Shown: positions 22,331 to 31,999 of the stretch, one piece after another | Position numbering within the stretch: position 1 is the first letter of the stretch | Layout: each line of letters starts with the position of its first letter | From: Palaemon carinicauda | Lineage: Eukaryota > Arthropoda > Malacostraca > Decapoda > Palaemonidae | NCBI RefSeq assembly: GCF_036898095.1 | Contig: NC_090763.1 | Location: forward strand, 57,974,231-58,038,230 | Direction: 5' to 3' | DNA: 64,000 nt | The notes under the pieces: model-generated | Seen by the model: only the letters and a program-made list of their open reading frames with translations | Told to the model about the DNA's origin: nothing | Database searches by the model: none | Program-made: the position numbers and the translations under genes

Positions 22331-22425
22331 GTTTCACCGGGCGTCACAGGCCTCTTCCCAGAAATAGATTTTTCTTTCGTCAAAATCCCTTTTCTGGGGG
22401 GCCTGTGACGGCCGGTGAGAATGTA
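22331..22425. repeat. Internal complementary region of DIRS-like element
   Basis: The left portion (22331-22393) is the reverse complement of the left outer end (from 21941). The right portion (from 22394, 'ctggggggcctgtgacggcc') is the reverse complement of the right outer end. Their junction at 22393/22394 therefore mirrors the two element ends joined together. In the accepted DIRS model this region templates circularisation of the single-stranded cDNA. Confidence 0.9.
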
Positions 22426-22792
22426 CCAGAGAATGCCTTCCAAGCCCAATAAATTAATAACATAATAAGGAGAAAACAAACACCATGTAAGGCAATAATA
22501 TAATACTGTAAGTAAACAAATCATAAACTAGCCATAGGCATAGGGGATGTAATGCTAAAATAATATGAGGACCAGGGATCACCTGAGTGTCCCGTCGTGA
22601 AAGGAATCAACCTTACATGTCTAAGCATATCTAAACTTTACAGGAATGATAATTACAATAACAGTTAAATCATAACAATTAAACATGGCAAAATAACTTA
22701 GGGCTAACGAACCACCCAGGAGAGTGGCGACGTGGTGTGAGAGGTGGTCAGGAGGGAGGAGAGAAGAGATGGAATAAAGAAATAATCAGAGA

Positions 22793-23465
22793 TTAATGGG
22801 GGGAGATAAGACTCCCCGCTGCAACCGTAGGGTATTTAAGGGCCTGTAAGTTCTTTAGATAGTGGCGTTTGAAAACCATAGGAGACTTCCAACCCGTGTA
22901 TTTTTTAAGGTCATCAAAGTCCATGTTCTGGAAGTAATTGATAGAGGTAGCTATTGACCGTATATCATGAGCATGGGGAAATGATTCCGGGTTAGCATGT
23001 TTAATGAAGTAGAGGATTTGTTGTCTGATACCTTGAATGGTCAAAGTACCACCTTGTTCCCTGATAAATAAGGGGCCAGACGAGCGGGTGGCAGATCTAG
23101 CTAAAAAGGTCCTGAGAGTAGTGACTGGACACAGCGAAGGATCCTGGGGAAGAGAGATGATCTTCCAAGGGGACCACCTATTTTGCGGGTCCTCATTTTT
23201 TGCTAGGAAAGCTCTGTCTGGGGTAAGCAGTACTTCGCCTGTAGGGAGGAAATCTATGTTTTCCGGGTTACGTGAGAGCGCTGCTAGTTCTGAGATTCTA
23301 GCACCTGAGGCCATAGCTGATAGAAATAACGTCTTCCTAAGCAGAGTGATATAAGAGCAGGACTCGTTGTCAGTGTCCGACGCGAGTTTGAGGACATTGT
23401 TCAGAGACCAAGAGACTTTTTGTGGCCGATCCAACGGCCGAAGCCTAGCACATGCTTTTGGAATA
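22793..23465 (-). pseudogene. Tyrosine recombinase, catalytic C-terminal part
   Basis: This part carries the catalytic residues of a tyrosine recombinase, which would integrate the circular DNA copy. The first Arg is in 'SGARISELAAL' (codon at 23297-23299). The box II motif H-x-x-R is in 'HDIRSIA' (about 22958-22970). The nucleophile Tyr is in 'RHYLKN' (22859-22861). All are present in one open frame ending at 22793. The N-terminal part is on the far side of the Tigger insertion (24578-24930). The insert plus one TA has a length that leaves both parts in a compatible phase, so the gene was probably intact when Tigger landed. Confidence 0.85.
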
Positions 23466-24577
23466 CAGTGATACCTCGGTAGTCGAACGACTATACTCGA
23501 ACAATTCGGAGTTCGACCAAAATTTTCGAGAAATTTTTGCTGCGGTGCTCGACCAAAAATTCGGTACTCGACCAGCCGAACACGTGACGACCGCATGGGC
23601 TTTGTGATGATCGCGCCATCTCGGCCACTCTCGCTTGTTCGGGAAGCATCAGTTCTCTCGAGAGCGTCACTCAGACAACGCGCGATCAGCATTCGTTGTG
23701 ATTTAGTGATTTTCAGTGCTTTTAATTGCTTTTTTAGCTTTCATAATGAGTCCCAAGAAAGTAATGAGTGTTAAGGGGAAGGAGAAGAGGAAAACAGTGC
23801 GAACAACGATCGAGTTGAAGAAGGAAATTATAGCGAAATATGAGAATGGTGTACGAGTGTCCGATTTAGCGGTAGAATACGGAATGGCGAAGTCGACCAT
23901 TTCTACGTTTTTAAAGCATAAAGAAATGATTAAGAAGGCGAATGTTGCAACGGGAGTTACGGCGGTAACTAAGCAAAGGCCACAAGTGATTGAGGAGATG
24001 GAAAAGTTGCTTTTAATATTTATTAAAGAAAAACAGTTGGCCGGGGAAAGTGTTAGTGAAGCGTTCATTTGTGAAAAAGCGTTGCATATCTATGAAGAAT
24101 TAGTGAAGAAAAGTCCGAGTACCAGTGAAAGTGATTCATTTACATTTAAAGCGAGCAGGGGTTGGTTTGAAAAGTTTCGTAATAGAACAGGTATTCATCG
24201 TGTTACTAGGCATGGGGAGGCAGCTAGTTCGGATCAAATTGCAGCCGATAAATACGTGGGGGAATTCGATCGGTACATAAATGAACAAAAGGTATGTTCA
24301 CTACAGTACAGAAAATGGTTTAAAATTGTTTTATTTTAGTACAGTAAATGGTTTAAAATTGTTTTATAGGATTTTCTGACCAATTTCATACACATTTAGA
24401 TAATTATTGTTGTTTAGGTACACGTTTTATTAATATTTTGGGCCTGTTCGAGTGCTTGGGAACGGAATAGAATATATACCATTATTTCTTATGGGGAAAA
24501 AAAATTCGGTACTCGAACAAATCGGAGGTCGAACACGGATCTCGAACGGATTATGGTCGAGTACCGAGGTATCACTG
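23466..24577 (+). mobile_element. Tigger/pogo-type DNA transposon, internally deleted
   Basis: A 1112-bp element with inverted ends 'cagtgatacctcggta' (16 of 16 matching, then imperfect with repeated 'ctcgaac' motifs) and TA duplications at 23464-23465 and 24578-24579. It encodes only the N-terminal, DNA-binding half of the transposase. The DDE half is missing, so it depends on another copy. It interrupts the tyrosine recombinase of the DIRS-like element and is therefore younger than that insertion. Confidence 0.9.
23746..24339 (+). CDS. Tigger transposase N-terminal half (CENP-B-like DNA-binding domains)
   Basis: The ATG at 23746 opens a 197-residue frame. A psq/CENP-B N-type helix-turn-helix comes first ('LKKEIIAKYENGVRVSDLA' and 'YGMAKSTISTFLKHK'), then a linker, then the second Tc5/CENP-B-type domain ('KASRGWFEKFRNRTGIHRV', about residues 140-165). 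It ends shortly after 'DKYVGEFDRYINEQK' at TAG, where the catalytic DDE domain should begin. The intact short frame would give a DNA-binding protein able to recognise Tigger ends without cutting them, which could act as a repressor. That role is inference. The frame shows no internal stop despite the deletion. Confidence 0.8.
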   Translation: MSPKKVMSVKGKEKRKTVRTTIELKKEIIAKYENGVRVSDLAVEYGMAKSTISTFLKHKEMIKKANVATGVTAVTKQRPQVIEEMEKLLLIFIKEKQLAGESVSEAFICEKALHIYEELVKKSPSTSESDSFTFKASRGWFEKFRNRTGIHRVTRHGEAASSDQIAADKYVGEFDRYINEQKVCSLQYRKWFKIVLF

Positions 24578-24930
24578 TAGATGAGAAATAGGAATCAGCT
24601 AGATTAATGTTAAACCCAACCAGGAATATCTTCTTCAGAGCTGACTTGATGGTAGTTATAGTGCTAGCTGCCAAGCCCTTGTCAAATAAGAACCTAAAGA
24701 ACGAGATGGCTAAATTCGGAGTTATACGAGTGTGGTCTGAATTCTTTAAGAAACCTGCTAATTTCTTAACAGCCGAATCATATTGACGAATTGTCGAGTC
24801 CCTTTTGTCCGCTTCGATGAAGAGAACGTTTTCCGGGTCAATGTTTGCGTCTTTATGCGCTGCAAACTTCATGAAGTCCACAAAGTTAGGGTTTTGGCTA
24901 CCCTTGAGGAATCTGACACAGTCTGTGTTT
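24578..24930 (-). pseudogene. Tyrosine recombinase, N-terminal part
   Basis: Minus-strand continuation of the RT-frame reading with 'FVDFMKFAAHKDA', 'DSTIRQYDSAVKKLAGFL' and 'STITTIKSALKKIF'. This is the core-binding (SAM-like) domain that precedes tyrosine recombinase catalytic domains. It is cut at 24578 by the Tigger insertion, after which the reading runs into transposon sequence and stops. Confidence 0.8.
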
Positions 24931-25795
24931 GAATTACTTGGGTTAGTTTGGGGAATGGAATCCGGAAGGGTCGGAGTTTCAGCTCGAGGAGGAGAGGAAA
25001 CCAACTGCTCTTTGGCCAGTGAGGTGCTACTAAGGCCACTGTCCCCCGGAAGGAGCGTAGTTTGTGCAATACTTTCATTAGAAGATTCACTGGTGGAAAT
25101 AGGTAAATCTTCCTCCAATGGTTCCAATCCAGGGTTAATGCGTCTATGGCATAAGCCTGAGGGTCCATGTTTGGTGTCACATAACAAGGAAGTTTGTGAT
25201 TCATCTGAGTTGCGAATAGATCTACCTGAAGGCCCGGAACCAGCCTGAGTATCCACTGGAATGAAATTATGTCCAGAGACCATTCTGATTCCAGTGGTTT
25301 CATCCTGGATAGTGAGTCCGCTATCACATTCTGAACTCCCGCTAGGTGGGTTGCTGACAGGAACCAGTTCTTTTCTGCTGCCAAGGTGAAGATAGTGACC
25401 AGGATCTGATTCAGGTTGGGCGACTTGGATCCTCCTCTGTTGATGCAGTGTACTACGGCTGTGCTGTCTGACACTACTCTGATGTGGGTCGACCTCGGAG
25501 GAGAGAGCCTCTTCAGGGTCAAGAACACTGCCATGGCTTCGAGAACATTGATGTGGAAGTGTTTCATGGCGGGTGACCAAGAGCCCTGAAACATCTGACG
25601 TTCGTAGTAACCCCCCCATCCACTCAGAGACGCGTCTGTATGAATTGTCACTTGTGGGGGTGGGAATTGAAGAGGAACCGATTTGGAAAGGTTCTTCGAT
25701 TCGGACCATGGCTGTAATCTCATTTTCAAGACAGAGGGGATTTTCGAGACCTTGTCTCTTAAAGGTACTGTGGCTCTCTTTCTCCAAACTCGATT
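24869..25795 (-). CDS. RNase H of DIRS-like element
   Basis: Minus-strand frame with 'TIHTDASLSGWGGYYE' (catalytic Asp), 'HINVLEAMAVF' (Glu), 'VVSDSTAVVHCINRGG' (Asp) and 'ADSLSR'. It should degrade the RNA template during reverse transcription. It lies one base out of phase with the upstream RT frame; the shift is near 25795-25800, where 'KLRH' is followed in another frame by 'INRVWRKRA'. Since DIRS RT and RNase H are normally continuous, this is most likely a frameshift mutation. The tail overlaps the start of the recombinase, which is in the RT frame. Confidence 0.8.
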   Translation of the reverse strand, partial: NRVWRKRATVPLRDKVSKIPSVLKMRLQPWSESKNLSKSVPLQFPPPQVTIHTDASLSGWGGYYERQMFQGSWSPAMKHFHINVLEAMAVFLTLKRLSPPRSTHIRVVSDSTAVVHCINRGGSKSPNLNQILVTIFTLAAEKNWFLSATHLAGVQNVIADSLSRMKPLESEWSLDIISFQWILRLVPGLQVDLFATQMNHKLPCYVTPNMDPQAYAIDALTLDWNHWRKIYLFPPVNLLMKVLHKLRSFRGTVALVAPHWPKSSWFPLLLELKLRPFRIPFPKLTQVIQTQTVSDSSRVAKTLTLWTS

Positions 25796-26703
25796 GATGT
25801 CTGAGTTTGGCTTTCAATAGGCGATCTGTTACTGAGGCGAATTGCAGAAGGCCGAGGATTCTTTCTAAGGCTCTTCTGGACACCTGCCTGTGTTTTATAA
25901 AATTTTTGACCTTGGAAGCTATTTCTCTTACCTTTTTGGGAGGTAGAACCAGCTTGTGCCGTGCAAGGTCCCACTGTATGCCTAACCATTCGAAGCGGTC
26001 TGATGGAAGTAGGCGGGATTTTTGGAGATTGACCCGAAATCCCAGGTTGGCGAGAAAACGAAGTACTTTCTTCGTAGCTCTGTTGCACTCCAGGGCTGAC
26101 CGAGCCCAAATAAGCCAATCGTCCAGATAAGCAACGATCTGAATCCCTTGGTTCCTGAGTTGTTCTAGCACCGTCTCTCCCAGTTTCGTGAATATCCTGG
26201 GTGCAATGTTGAGGCCGAAGGGCATGACTTTGAATGCAAAGGCTTTCCTGCCTAGACGGAAACCTAGGTAAGGAGAGAAGTTTCGAGCTATTGGTACGTG
26301 ATAATAGGCGTCGGTAAGATCGATAGAGGTGGTGACGGCCCCACGGGGAAGCAGGGTACGTACCTGAGAGATGGTCAACATCCGGAACTTGTCGCAGAGG
26401 ATGTAAGAATTTAGCTTTGACAAGTCCAGGACCACTCTCAATGCCGACGAGCCTTTCTTCGGAACTGTGAACAGGCGGCCTTGGAACTTCAGCGATCGAA
26501 CCCGTTTGATTGCTTTTTTCTGTAGTAACTCGGTGGTGTACTCTCTCAGAATGGATGTGGGTCTCTGGAAGAAGGTCACTGGTGGAGGAGGGGAACCTTG
26601 TGACCATTTCCACCCCAAGCCTTTGGAGACTATGCTGTGAGCCCACGGACTGAAGGTCCAACGGTCTCGAAAGTGGTAAAGTCTCCCCCCTACCGGAACT
26701 ATA
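25796..26703 (-). CDS. Reverse transcriptase of DIRS-like element
   Basis: The reading frame starts at 27065, overlapping the end of gag. The RT domain proper shows 'SLKFQGRLFTVPKKGS' (fingers), 'DLTDAYYHVPI' (first catalytic Asp), 'KVMPFGLNIAPRIFTKL' and the catalytic 'YLDD' (26118-26129; residues 313-316 of the long frame). It continues through thumb-like sequence 'LLQFASVTDRLL'. YLDD together with 'PFGLNIAP' is typical of the DIRS group rather than gypsy (YIDD) or LINEs (YADD). The RT itself is uninterrupted; the break comes at the RNase H junction. Confidence 0.87.
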
Positions 26704-28697
26704 TCATTGCGAGGGAGTGAATCTAGGTTCTTTCCCTCCTCGAGAACCCCTTGTCCTAGGTCCGCCTCGTTGACGGAACTGTCCTCTAGCCCTGTAGCTA
26801 CCTCTCTGGTGTCCACGAAAGGGACCTGAGGGTCCGTAGCTAGGGATGTATGCGGGTGAGGGCATCCAAACGGGGTTGGGTTGGGTACCTGGGGGAGCAG
26901 TGAGGTAGACCACCTGTTGAGGGTGTTTCGGCTGTAGAGGAGACGAAGCAGTGGGAGACTGTGAAGACGAGTGGGCAATCGACGATTGTTGGTAGTGACC
27001 TCGGCTCGTCTTGTAAGGGGCAAACCTCTGTTTCTTCCTGAAGAAGTTTTGTTTTTGCCCTTCAACCCTCTTTTTGGCAGTGAGGCCCCACCTCACTTGC
27101 AAATTTTGATTTGCTCTCGCAGCGTCTTGTAGTACCTTGTTCACCTCCTCCTGAGGAAAAAGGTTCTTACCCCAGCAGGGGGAAGCTATCAGCCTATTCG
27201 GTTCATGCCTGATCGTGGCCTCAGAAAGAACGTGCTTCCTGCAACTAACCCGAGCCGAACAAAACTCGTGTAAGTCGATTTGGAAGGACAGACAGGTTCT
27301 TTGTGAATACCCGGAACATGGTCTCGGTCGGGTAAAGTGAGGTTAGGGACTCCACGGAGGTAATGGAGTGGAGAGACCTAGCCAACCTATTCCGTGCCTC
27401 AAACTCAGTCTTGAGAAGAATATCTGGTAATTTAGGAAGCTTCTCGGAGAACAGATTAGAGGCACAGTCTGGGTTTAACTTCCCTACTGTGAAAGTAGCG
27501 GGGGCATCATCCCAGATAGTAACGGTACTCGGAATGAGCATGGAGGTGGGATCGGTCTCTAAGAGCTGGCATGGCAGAACCTTCTTTGATAGCCTGAAAA
27601 GTAAGAGCTGCCACTTTATCTGTAATAGGCAAGGTAATACCTGGAGAAGCTGTAAATATGGTGTAGGCTCCTTTGTGTGGGGTGAGCTTGGAATTAGTGC
27701 AACCCCAGTCTGACAACGTCCTGGCCCAGAAAGATTGGGCCTGCTCTTTAGGGAATATTACCGTTTCCTTCGGTACCTTGTCTAACCTAACCAAGGCATG
27801 TTCTTTCAATCGCACGAAGCCGTTGAATGGGAATTCTAGTCCCGGAGGGTAAAATTCTAAGTCCTCTAGAGGACGGGTGCCTATGCCCTCTAGAGTTATG
27901 GCACCATCAATATATGGAGCATGTAAGGCAAACCTCCAAGGGTTGTTTTTCTCGAAGGGAGGTAACTTCGATGCGTCCGGGGCTGAAGGAGGGGGCATCT
28001 GAGTTCCGGAACGGATGAGACTTGCCACCATATCTTTGAGCTCCGTCATAGCTCCTCGGTCTGCCCTAGACTGTTGAAGATATTGTTGTATCTGCTCTTT
28101 CACAATATCCCTGACCATGGCGGCGGATAAAGGGGGCTCCCGAGCTTGATCCTCTAACGAAGCCCTGGACTTAGTAGACTTTGACTTCTTAGGAGTCACG
28201 GTTTTAGGTATAGCAATATGAACATCAGGATCCTTTGAGGGTCCCGGAACCGGTGACCCTGATAATGGCAAAGCTGAAGGCTTAAAGGTACGTAGTGGCT
28301 TCACCTTGGGTCGTACAGGAATGGAGGAACCTAGAGGAGAAGCCGTAGGTTTATCAAAGCCGTGAAAGGAAGTAGAAGAGGAAGGAGTGTGGGGTGAAAG
28401 GGGGTCCACCAACTCAACACCACCTACCTGCTCATCCATGGGTTCCTCGTCCAGACCTAGGTAGGGCTCGGCCTCCGTCACTAAAACCTCTTCCTCAGTT
28501 AGAATGGTTTCTCTAATCACTTCAATTAACGGGGCCGCTGTCTCCGGTGGAACTGCTGCAGCAGTAGAGCCTGGGAATAGGCGAGAAGCCATGTCTCCAT
28601 CAAGAAGATAGGGTGCGCCAGCAGGCGCATTCCTCCCAAACCCTGACACCCAAGTCCGGAGAGTAGCTCTCGCCTCCCTGAGAGATTCATCATCAGC
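26704..28697 (-). pseudogene. Gag main exon of DIRS-like element, frameshifted
   Basis: The first 1.2 kb (28697 to 27507) is one frame: an acidic, proline-rich N-terminal region, then a conserved block 'NNPWRFALHAPYIDGA', 'YPPGLEFPFNGFVRLKEHAL', 'KETVIFPKEQAQSFWART'. A shift near 27540 leads to 'TVGKLNPDCASNLFSEKLP'; another near 27245 leads to 'NQNLQVRWGLTAKKR' and an Arg/Gly/Gln-rich C-terminal tail ending at 26704. The paralogous gag remnant at 49469-50740 has the same blocks in the same order, which supports the reconstruction of the reading path and shows the shifts are mutations. An intron separates this exon from 28805-28993. Confidence 0.8.
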
Positions 28698-28804
28698 CTG
28701 AAAGAGGAGAGGGAATTAATGATGAAGTCAAAACTGAAGTCAATATACAAAGAGCAATTAATTCTTCGCAAAGAATATTAACAGGGACACTAGAACCAAC
28801 TTAC
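28698..28804 (-). other. Spliceosomal intron in DIRS-like gag (107 bp)
   Basis: On the minus strand the upstream exon ends at 28805 and is followed by a consensus donor 'gtaagt'. The acceptor 'ctctcctctttcag' ends at 28698. Both exons are in phase 0, and the reading continues smoothly across the junction from '...LLLSEE' to 'ADDESLREAR'. Without splicing, the upstream frame stops after a few codons. Confidence 0.75.
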
Positions 28805-28993
28805 CTCCTCGCTCAGGAGTAGGGCTGACAGCCCATAGCAGAGCATGCATGCCTCCGGAAACCATATCGTATAGGGGGCTTGTCCCGGTTCCCGAGAGAA
28901 GGATATGGCGCAATGGGCATGGGCCCGGCATAGATCATGGCCCATGGGATCAGTAAAGGCAGCGGAGCAGCCCCTGGCAGTGCAGCGGACTTT
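28805..28993 (-). CDS. Gag N-terminal exon with Cys/His cluster
   Basis: A 63-codon exon beginning after a strong acceptor (polypyrimidine tract then 'ttttacag') at 28994 and ending at the donor at 28804. It encodes a Cys/His-rich segment ('CTARGC', then 'HDLCRAHAHC', then 'CMLC') that resembles a zinc-binding module, joined in frame to gag. A further 5' exon carrying the start codon is expected at higher coordinates but could not be identified. Alternatively the ATG at 29014, inside the polypyrimidine tract, is used. No function is known to me. Confidence 0.6.
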
Positions 28994-30450
28994 CTGTAAA
29001 AAGAAAGAAGACATAAGTCTGGATGTTCCTTGAGATTCTTGTCATTGACTTATGAATCAGAAACACTTAAATCTTAATTAATGTGTGAGTATGGTAGTAG
29101 CTAACACCTTAATAAAATAAGAAATTATAATAGAAAAACCAGTAACCACATAGCATGAATCTCTAAACTTCATCGATATCACACTGTTAACTCCGGTTCT
29201 GGACTCCTGCTTGATCTCTGTTTTTACCGGAGGTCCGGTAGCAAAGGCCCGTCATCGTGAAATCGTGACCGTCTCCGGTACGATAACATTATCCTCAATG
29301 AATGAGTTATCTCCAGTGAAGCCGGAGATACGATGAAAACGGGGGCCTTAACTGTGTAATTGTGATCAAACATGACAAAGGTTCGTGTGTAAAAGGCTTC
29401 AGCCGGAGTCCGAGTGCCGGATTTCACCGTTGCACTCCAAAAATCTGCTCCGGAACGATAACTAGTTCTCACCCAATGAGTATCCATTATAGCGGAGCAT
29501 AACTCAAGGCGGAGCCAAGCATAACTCAAGGCGGAGCTAAGGGTGTCGGTATAAAACGACCCCAATTAATGACTCATACACTAACGTACCTAATAATAGT
29601 GTTAGCTATATTAACAGTAACCACATCAATAAATCGTTTATAATATTAAACGTACTATCATCAATTCTGATACTGAGAAGAGGCCTGAATAACCCGTGAT
29701 CGTATAAAAACGGAGAACGGGAAATTCACCTCTCTTACTCAAAGAAAACGAGAGAAAGGATAACTCATACCTGTAGAACAGGAAACGAGCACTCTATGCT
29801 TTCGCTCTCAAGGTTACATATTAAAAATTAACATCACACAATAAATAAGAAATTTAATAAAAATTGATTGCTTTTCTTAGTAATAGTAATAACGAAGAAT
29901 AACGACAACGTAACCAAAAAACAAGGATATAGTCTAAAACGAACCCTCCAGGAGGGTACAAATTAACAGACTAAATCGCTAAGCTTTAAATCGTTACTAT
30001 GCTTTAAAACGCTAAGCTTTAAATCGTTACTATGCTTTAAAACGCTATCTTAAATCGCTATTCTTCGTAGGTCCAAATTGGACTTGCAAGCAAATAAATA
30101 CCATAGTAAAAATTAATAATAATTAATGATAACATAAAAGGCCATAAAACGTAAGTGATATAACCTATCCGACAGAGTACCAGATGGGCAAAATTAACTA
30201 GAAAATTTACCGAAGCGAACATACCCAAAATGGCTGCCGATATCTCGGCAGGACAATCGCTTCCAAAACTAAAAACCACCATAATGGAAATAGAACAAAT
30301 GCCCGGTACTGTCAAAAACTGCCAAAACAAACTATGGTACTTAACATTGGTAAGGGTGAAGTAACAACGTCAGTCATGTTGAAATAACGAGAAATTCTTC
30401 GAAAAAACACTGTGCCCAAAAAAACTATGCTTGCTTGAAGTCCAATTAAA
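28994..30450. other. 5' non-coding region of DIRS-like element
   Basis: No supported reading frame. It contains repeated 'cataactcaaggcggag' blocks (29497-29540, also near 150-180 in the first element) and a short tandem repeat at 29972-30040. It probably holds the promoter and the first non-coding exon. Confidence 0.6.
29972..30045 (+). repeat. Short tandem repeat, about 32-bp unit
   Basis: The unit 'cgctaagctttaaatcg' plus 'ttactatgctttaaaa' occurs twice plus a partial. It lies in the 5' non-coding region of the DIRS-like element. Confidence 0.8.
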
Positions 30451-30741
30451 GAAGGATGTCCTAGAGGGCGCGCGTGGTAGGTGTCGTTGGGGAGTTCAAC
30501 CATGTTATCTAGGGCCTGTCACGGCCCTCCCCATTGATGAAGGGATTATCTAAATGGAAGACAACCTGTGAATAGTGGTTTACACACGCCTTTGTTTAAT
30601 ACACGACACCTACAAGGTGTTCGCGCGAGGGTTGTAACCTCTGCATTCCATGCTTTTATCTTTCTCTAGTATATTTGGAAGATTTATATTAGGAAAGGTA
30701 TAAAGAAGGACCTTTCTCACCGGCCGTCACAGGCCCCCCAG
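30451..30741. repeat. Inverted terminal repeat, 5' end of DIRS-like element
   Basis: Reverse complement of 21973-22266. It ends '...gtcacaggccccccag' at 30741, after which copy B resumes with 'aaataaagtttttaac'. Confidence 0.9.
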
Positions 30742-30969
30742 AAATAAAGTTTTTAACTCCAGCAAATTTTTTTATCTCCACAAAATTCTGGAAAAATAAG
30801 CAACCTAGTTCGAAATCAGTAATCATAAGCGAGTGAATGGTACACACACTACTTAGAAAAGTCATGTTAACAGCCTTTATATCAATTAAGCAACCTTAAA
30901 AGATTTTTACACAAGTTCTCAATCTCAGCAATAAAAAAATCTCATCTAATCCATGGAGAGAATATAACT
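30742..30969. repeat. Segmental duplication, copy B part 3
   Basis: Matches copy A from about 3914 to 4137 ('caaatttttttatctcc', 'gagtgaatggtacacac', 'ctaatccatggag'). It ends where a fragment of the piggyBac-like family begins. Confidence 0.85.
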
Positions 30970-31077
30970 GAGGTTTCGTAGGTCAATATCACTCGCAACC
31001 AATACAGATGAAAAATTATGGCTTTTTTTTTTCTTTTTAAACCTCGGGTCGTATACGACCCACCACACCTATCCATG
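30970..31077. repeat. Right-end fragment of piggyBac-like family
   Basis: Matches the ends of the copies at 5367-6645 and 46872-48166 ('caatatcactcgcaaccaat', 'cctcgggtcgtatacgaccc', 'accacacctatcc'). The rest of the element is missing. Confidence 0.7.
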
Positions 31078-31999
31078 GTTTTAGGGCAGCCCATTCTCTG
31101 CGAGGTACAGCTTCACTTGCGGGATAAAGCAGTTCACGAACCAGTCGAGTGTGAGGGCTTTGGTTATCCATGCCTTTTCATTACTTGTCCAGTAGCAAGC
31201 AGCAAGGCTTTGTTTTTGTTTTTCAAAGCCTGAGGATTCAATGACTTGTAAATTAAGCAGGGCTTGAGCATGAAGCCCGTGGCATTCCCGCACGAGGAGC
31301 GAGACACGATCTTTGTGGGCCTTAAACCCTGGCTTCTTTACTTCGTCCTTTTAAAGGAACATCCGGGACGGCATCCTCTTCCCTTAGAGGCCAGTCTCAT
31401 CCATATTGAACACCTGCTCCGGCAGATAGCCACCTTCTTTAATTAATTTCGGGAACTCGTCCTCGACATAATGAAGAGCTGCCTCTTGGTCTGCCGAGGC
31501 GGCCTCCCAATACAAAGGAATGCTGCGAAGGCCAAACCTCTTAAATTTCTCGAACCAGCCCTTGCTGGCAACAAAACCACGTTTTTATCGTGGGGCAGGA
31601 TCATCATCTTCGTCGTCTTCGTTAGATTTTCCTTCAGGAACGAGGCTATCGTACAGGGTTTTGGCTTTGGTTCGAAACATATTGGTATAGAGACTAACCT
31701 TTCCCTGAGTGATATCCACATTGATAACGCATTCTCCATTTGCACAATTGTCTTATTACGAGGAGTCACAATGCGCTTAAGTGTTCTTGGAGAAGGTTAC
31801 TGAGGCAGTTTTACTTATTTACATTTCATCTTTTTTTTAATGTAGAGAACAGTCTATTCATTCACTCCGTAAATGCGGGCAACAGACGCATAGCTACTGC
31901 CTGCCTTAAGCATGTCCAATAATTTCACTTTCTCATTCACCATCATTTTTCTCTTCTTCTCGGGTTTACTAGAGGACGTAGATGATGTTTAGGAGCCAT
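31078..31999 (-). pseudogene. Tigger transposase, N-terminal two thirds, broken
   Basis: Starts near ATG 31999 with a helix-turn-helix 'EKVKLLDMLKAGSSYASVARIYGVNE' read across frames. It then shows 'MENALSMWI', the second DNA-binding domain 'GWFEKFKRFGLRSIPLY', then 'AALHYVEDEFPKLI' and the first catalytic Asp in 'YLPEQVFNMDETGL' (about 31385-31430). The region before the second Asp ('RECHGLHAQALLNLQVIESS') runs to the truncation. Several frameshifts and stops make it dead. It is a different copy and subfamily from the 23466 element. Confidence 0.7.

Larger units (their letters stand above)
21941..30741 (-). mobile_element. DIRS-like tyrosine-recombinase retrotransposon
   Basis: An 8.8-kb element read on the minus strand: 5' inverted terminal repeat, spliced gag, RT, RNase H, tyrosine recombinase, internal complementary region, 3' inverted terminal repeat. 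Inverted ends plus an internal region complementary to both outer ends define the DIRS type of YR retrotransposon; Ngaro and PAT use split direct repeats instead. There is no target duplication, as expected for YR integration: copy B resumes at 30742. DIRS-like elements are known to be widespread in Decapoda. This copy carries a Tigger insertion in the recombinase and at least three gag/pol frameshifts, so it is not autonomous now. No methyltransferase domain was seen. Confidence 0.9.

Noticed and set aside
22793..23692. Phage-type integrase or bacterial transfer
   Set aside because: The tyrosine recombinase lies in a complete DIRS-like element with RT and inverted ends, which is its normal setting in animals.
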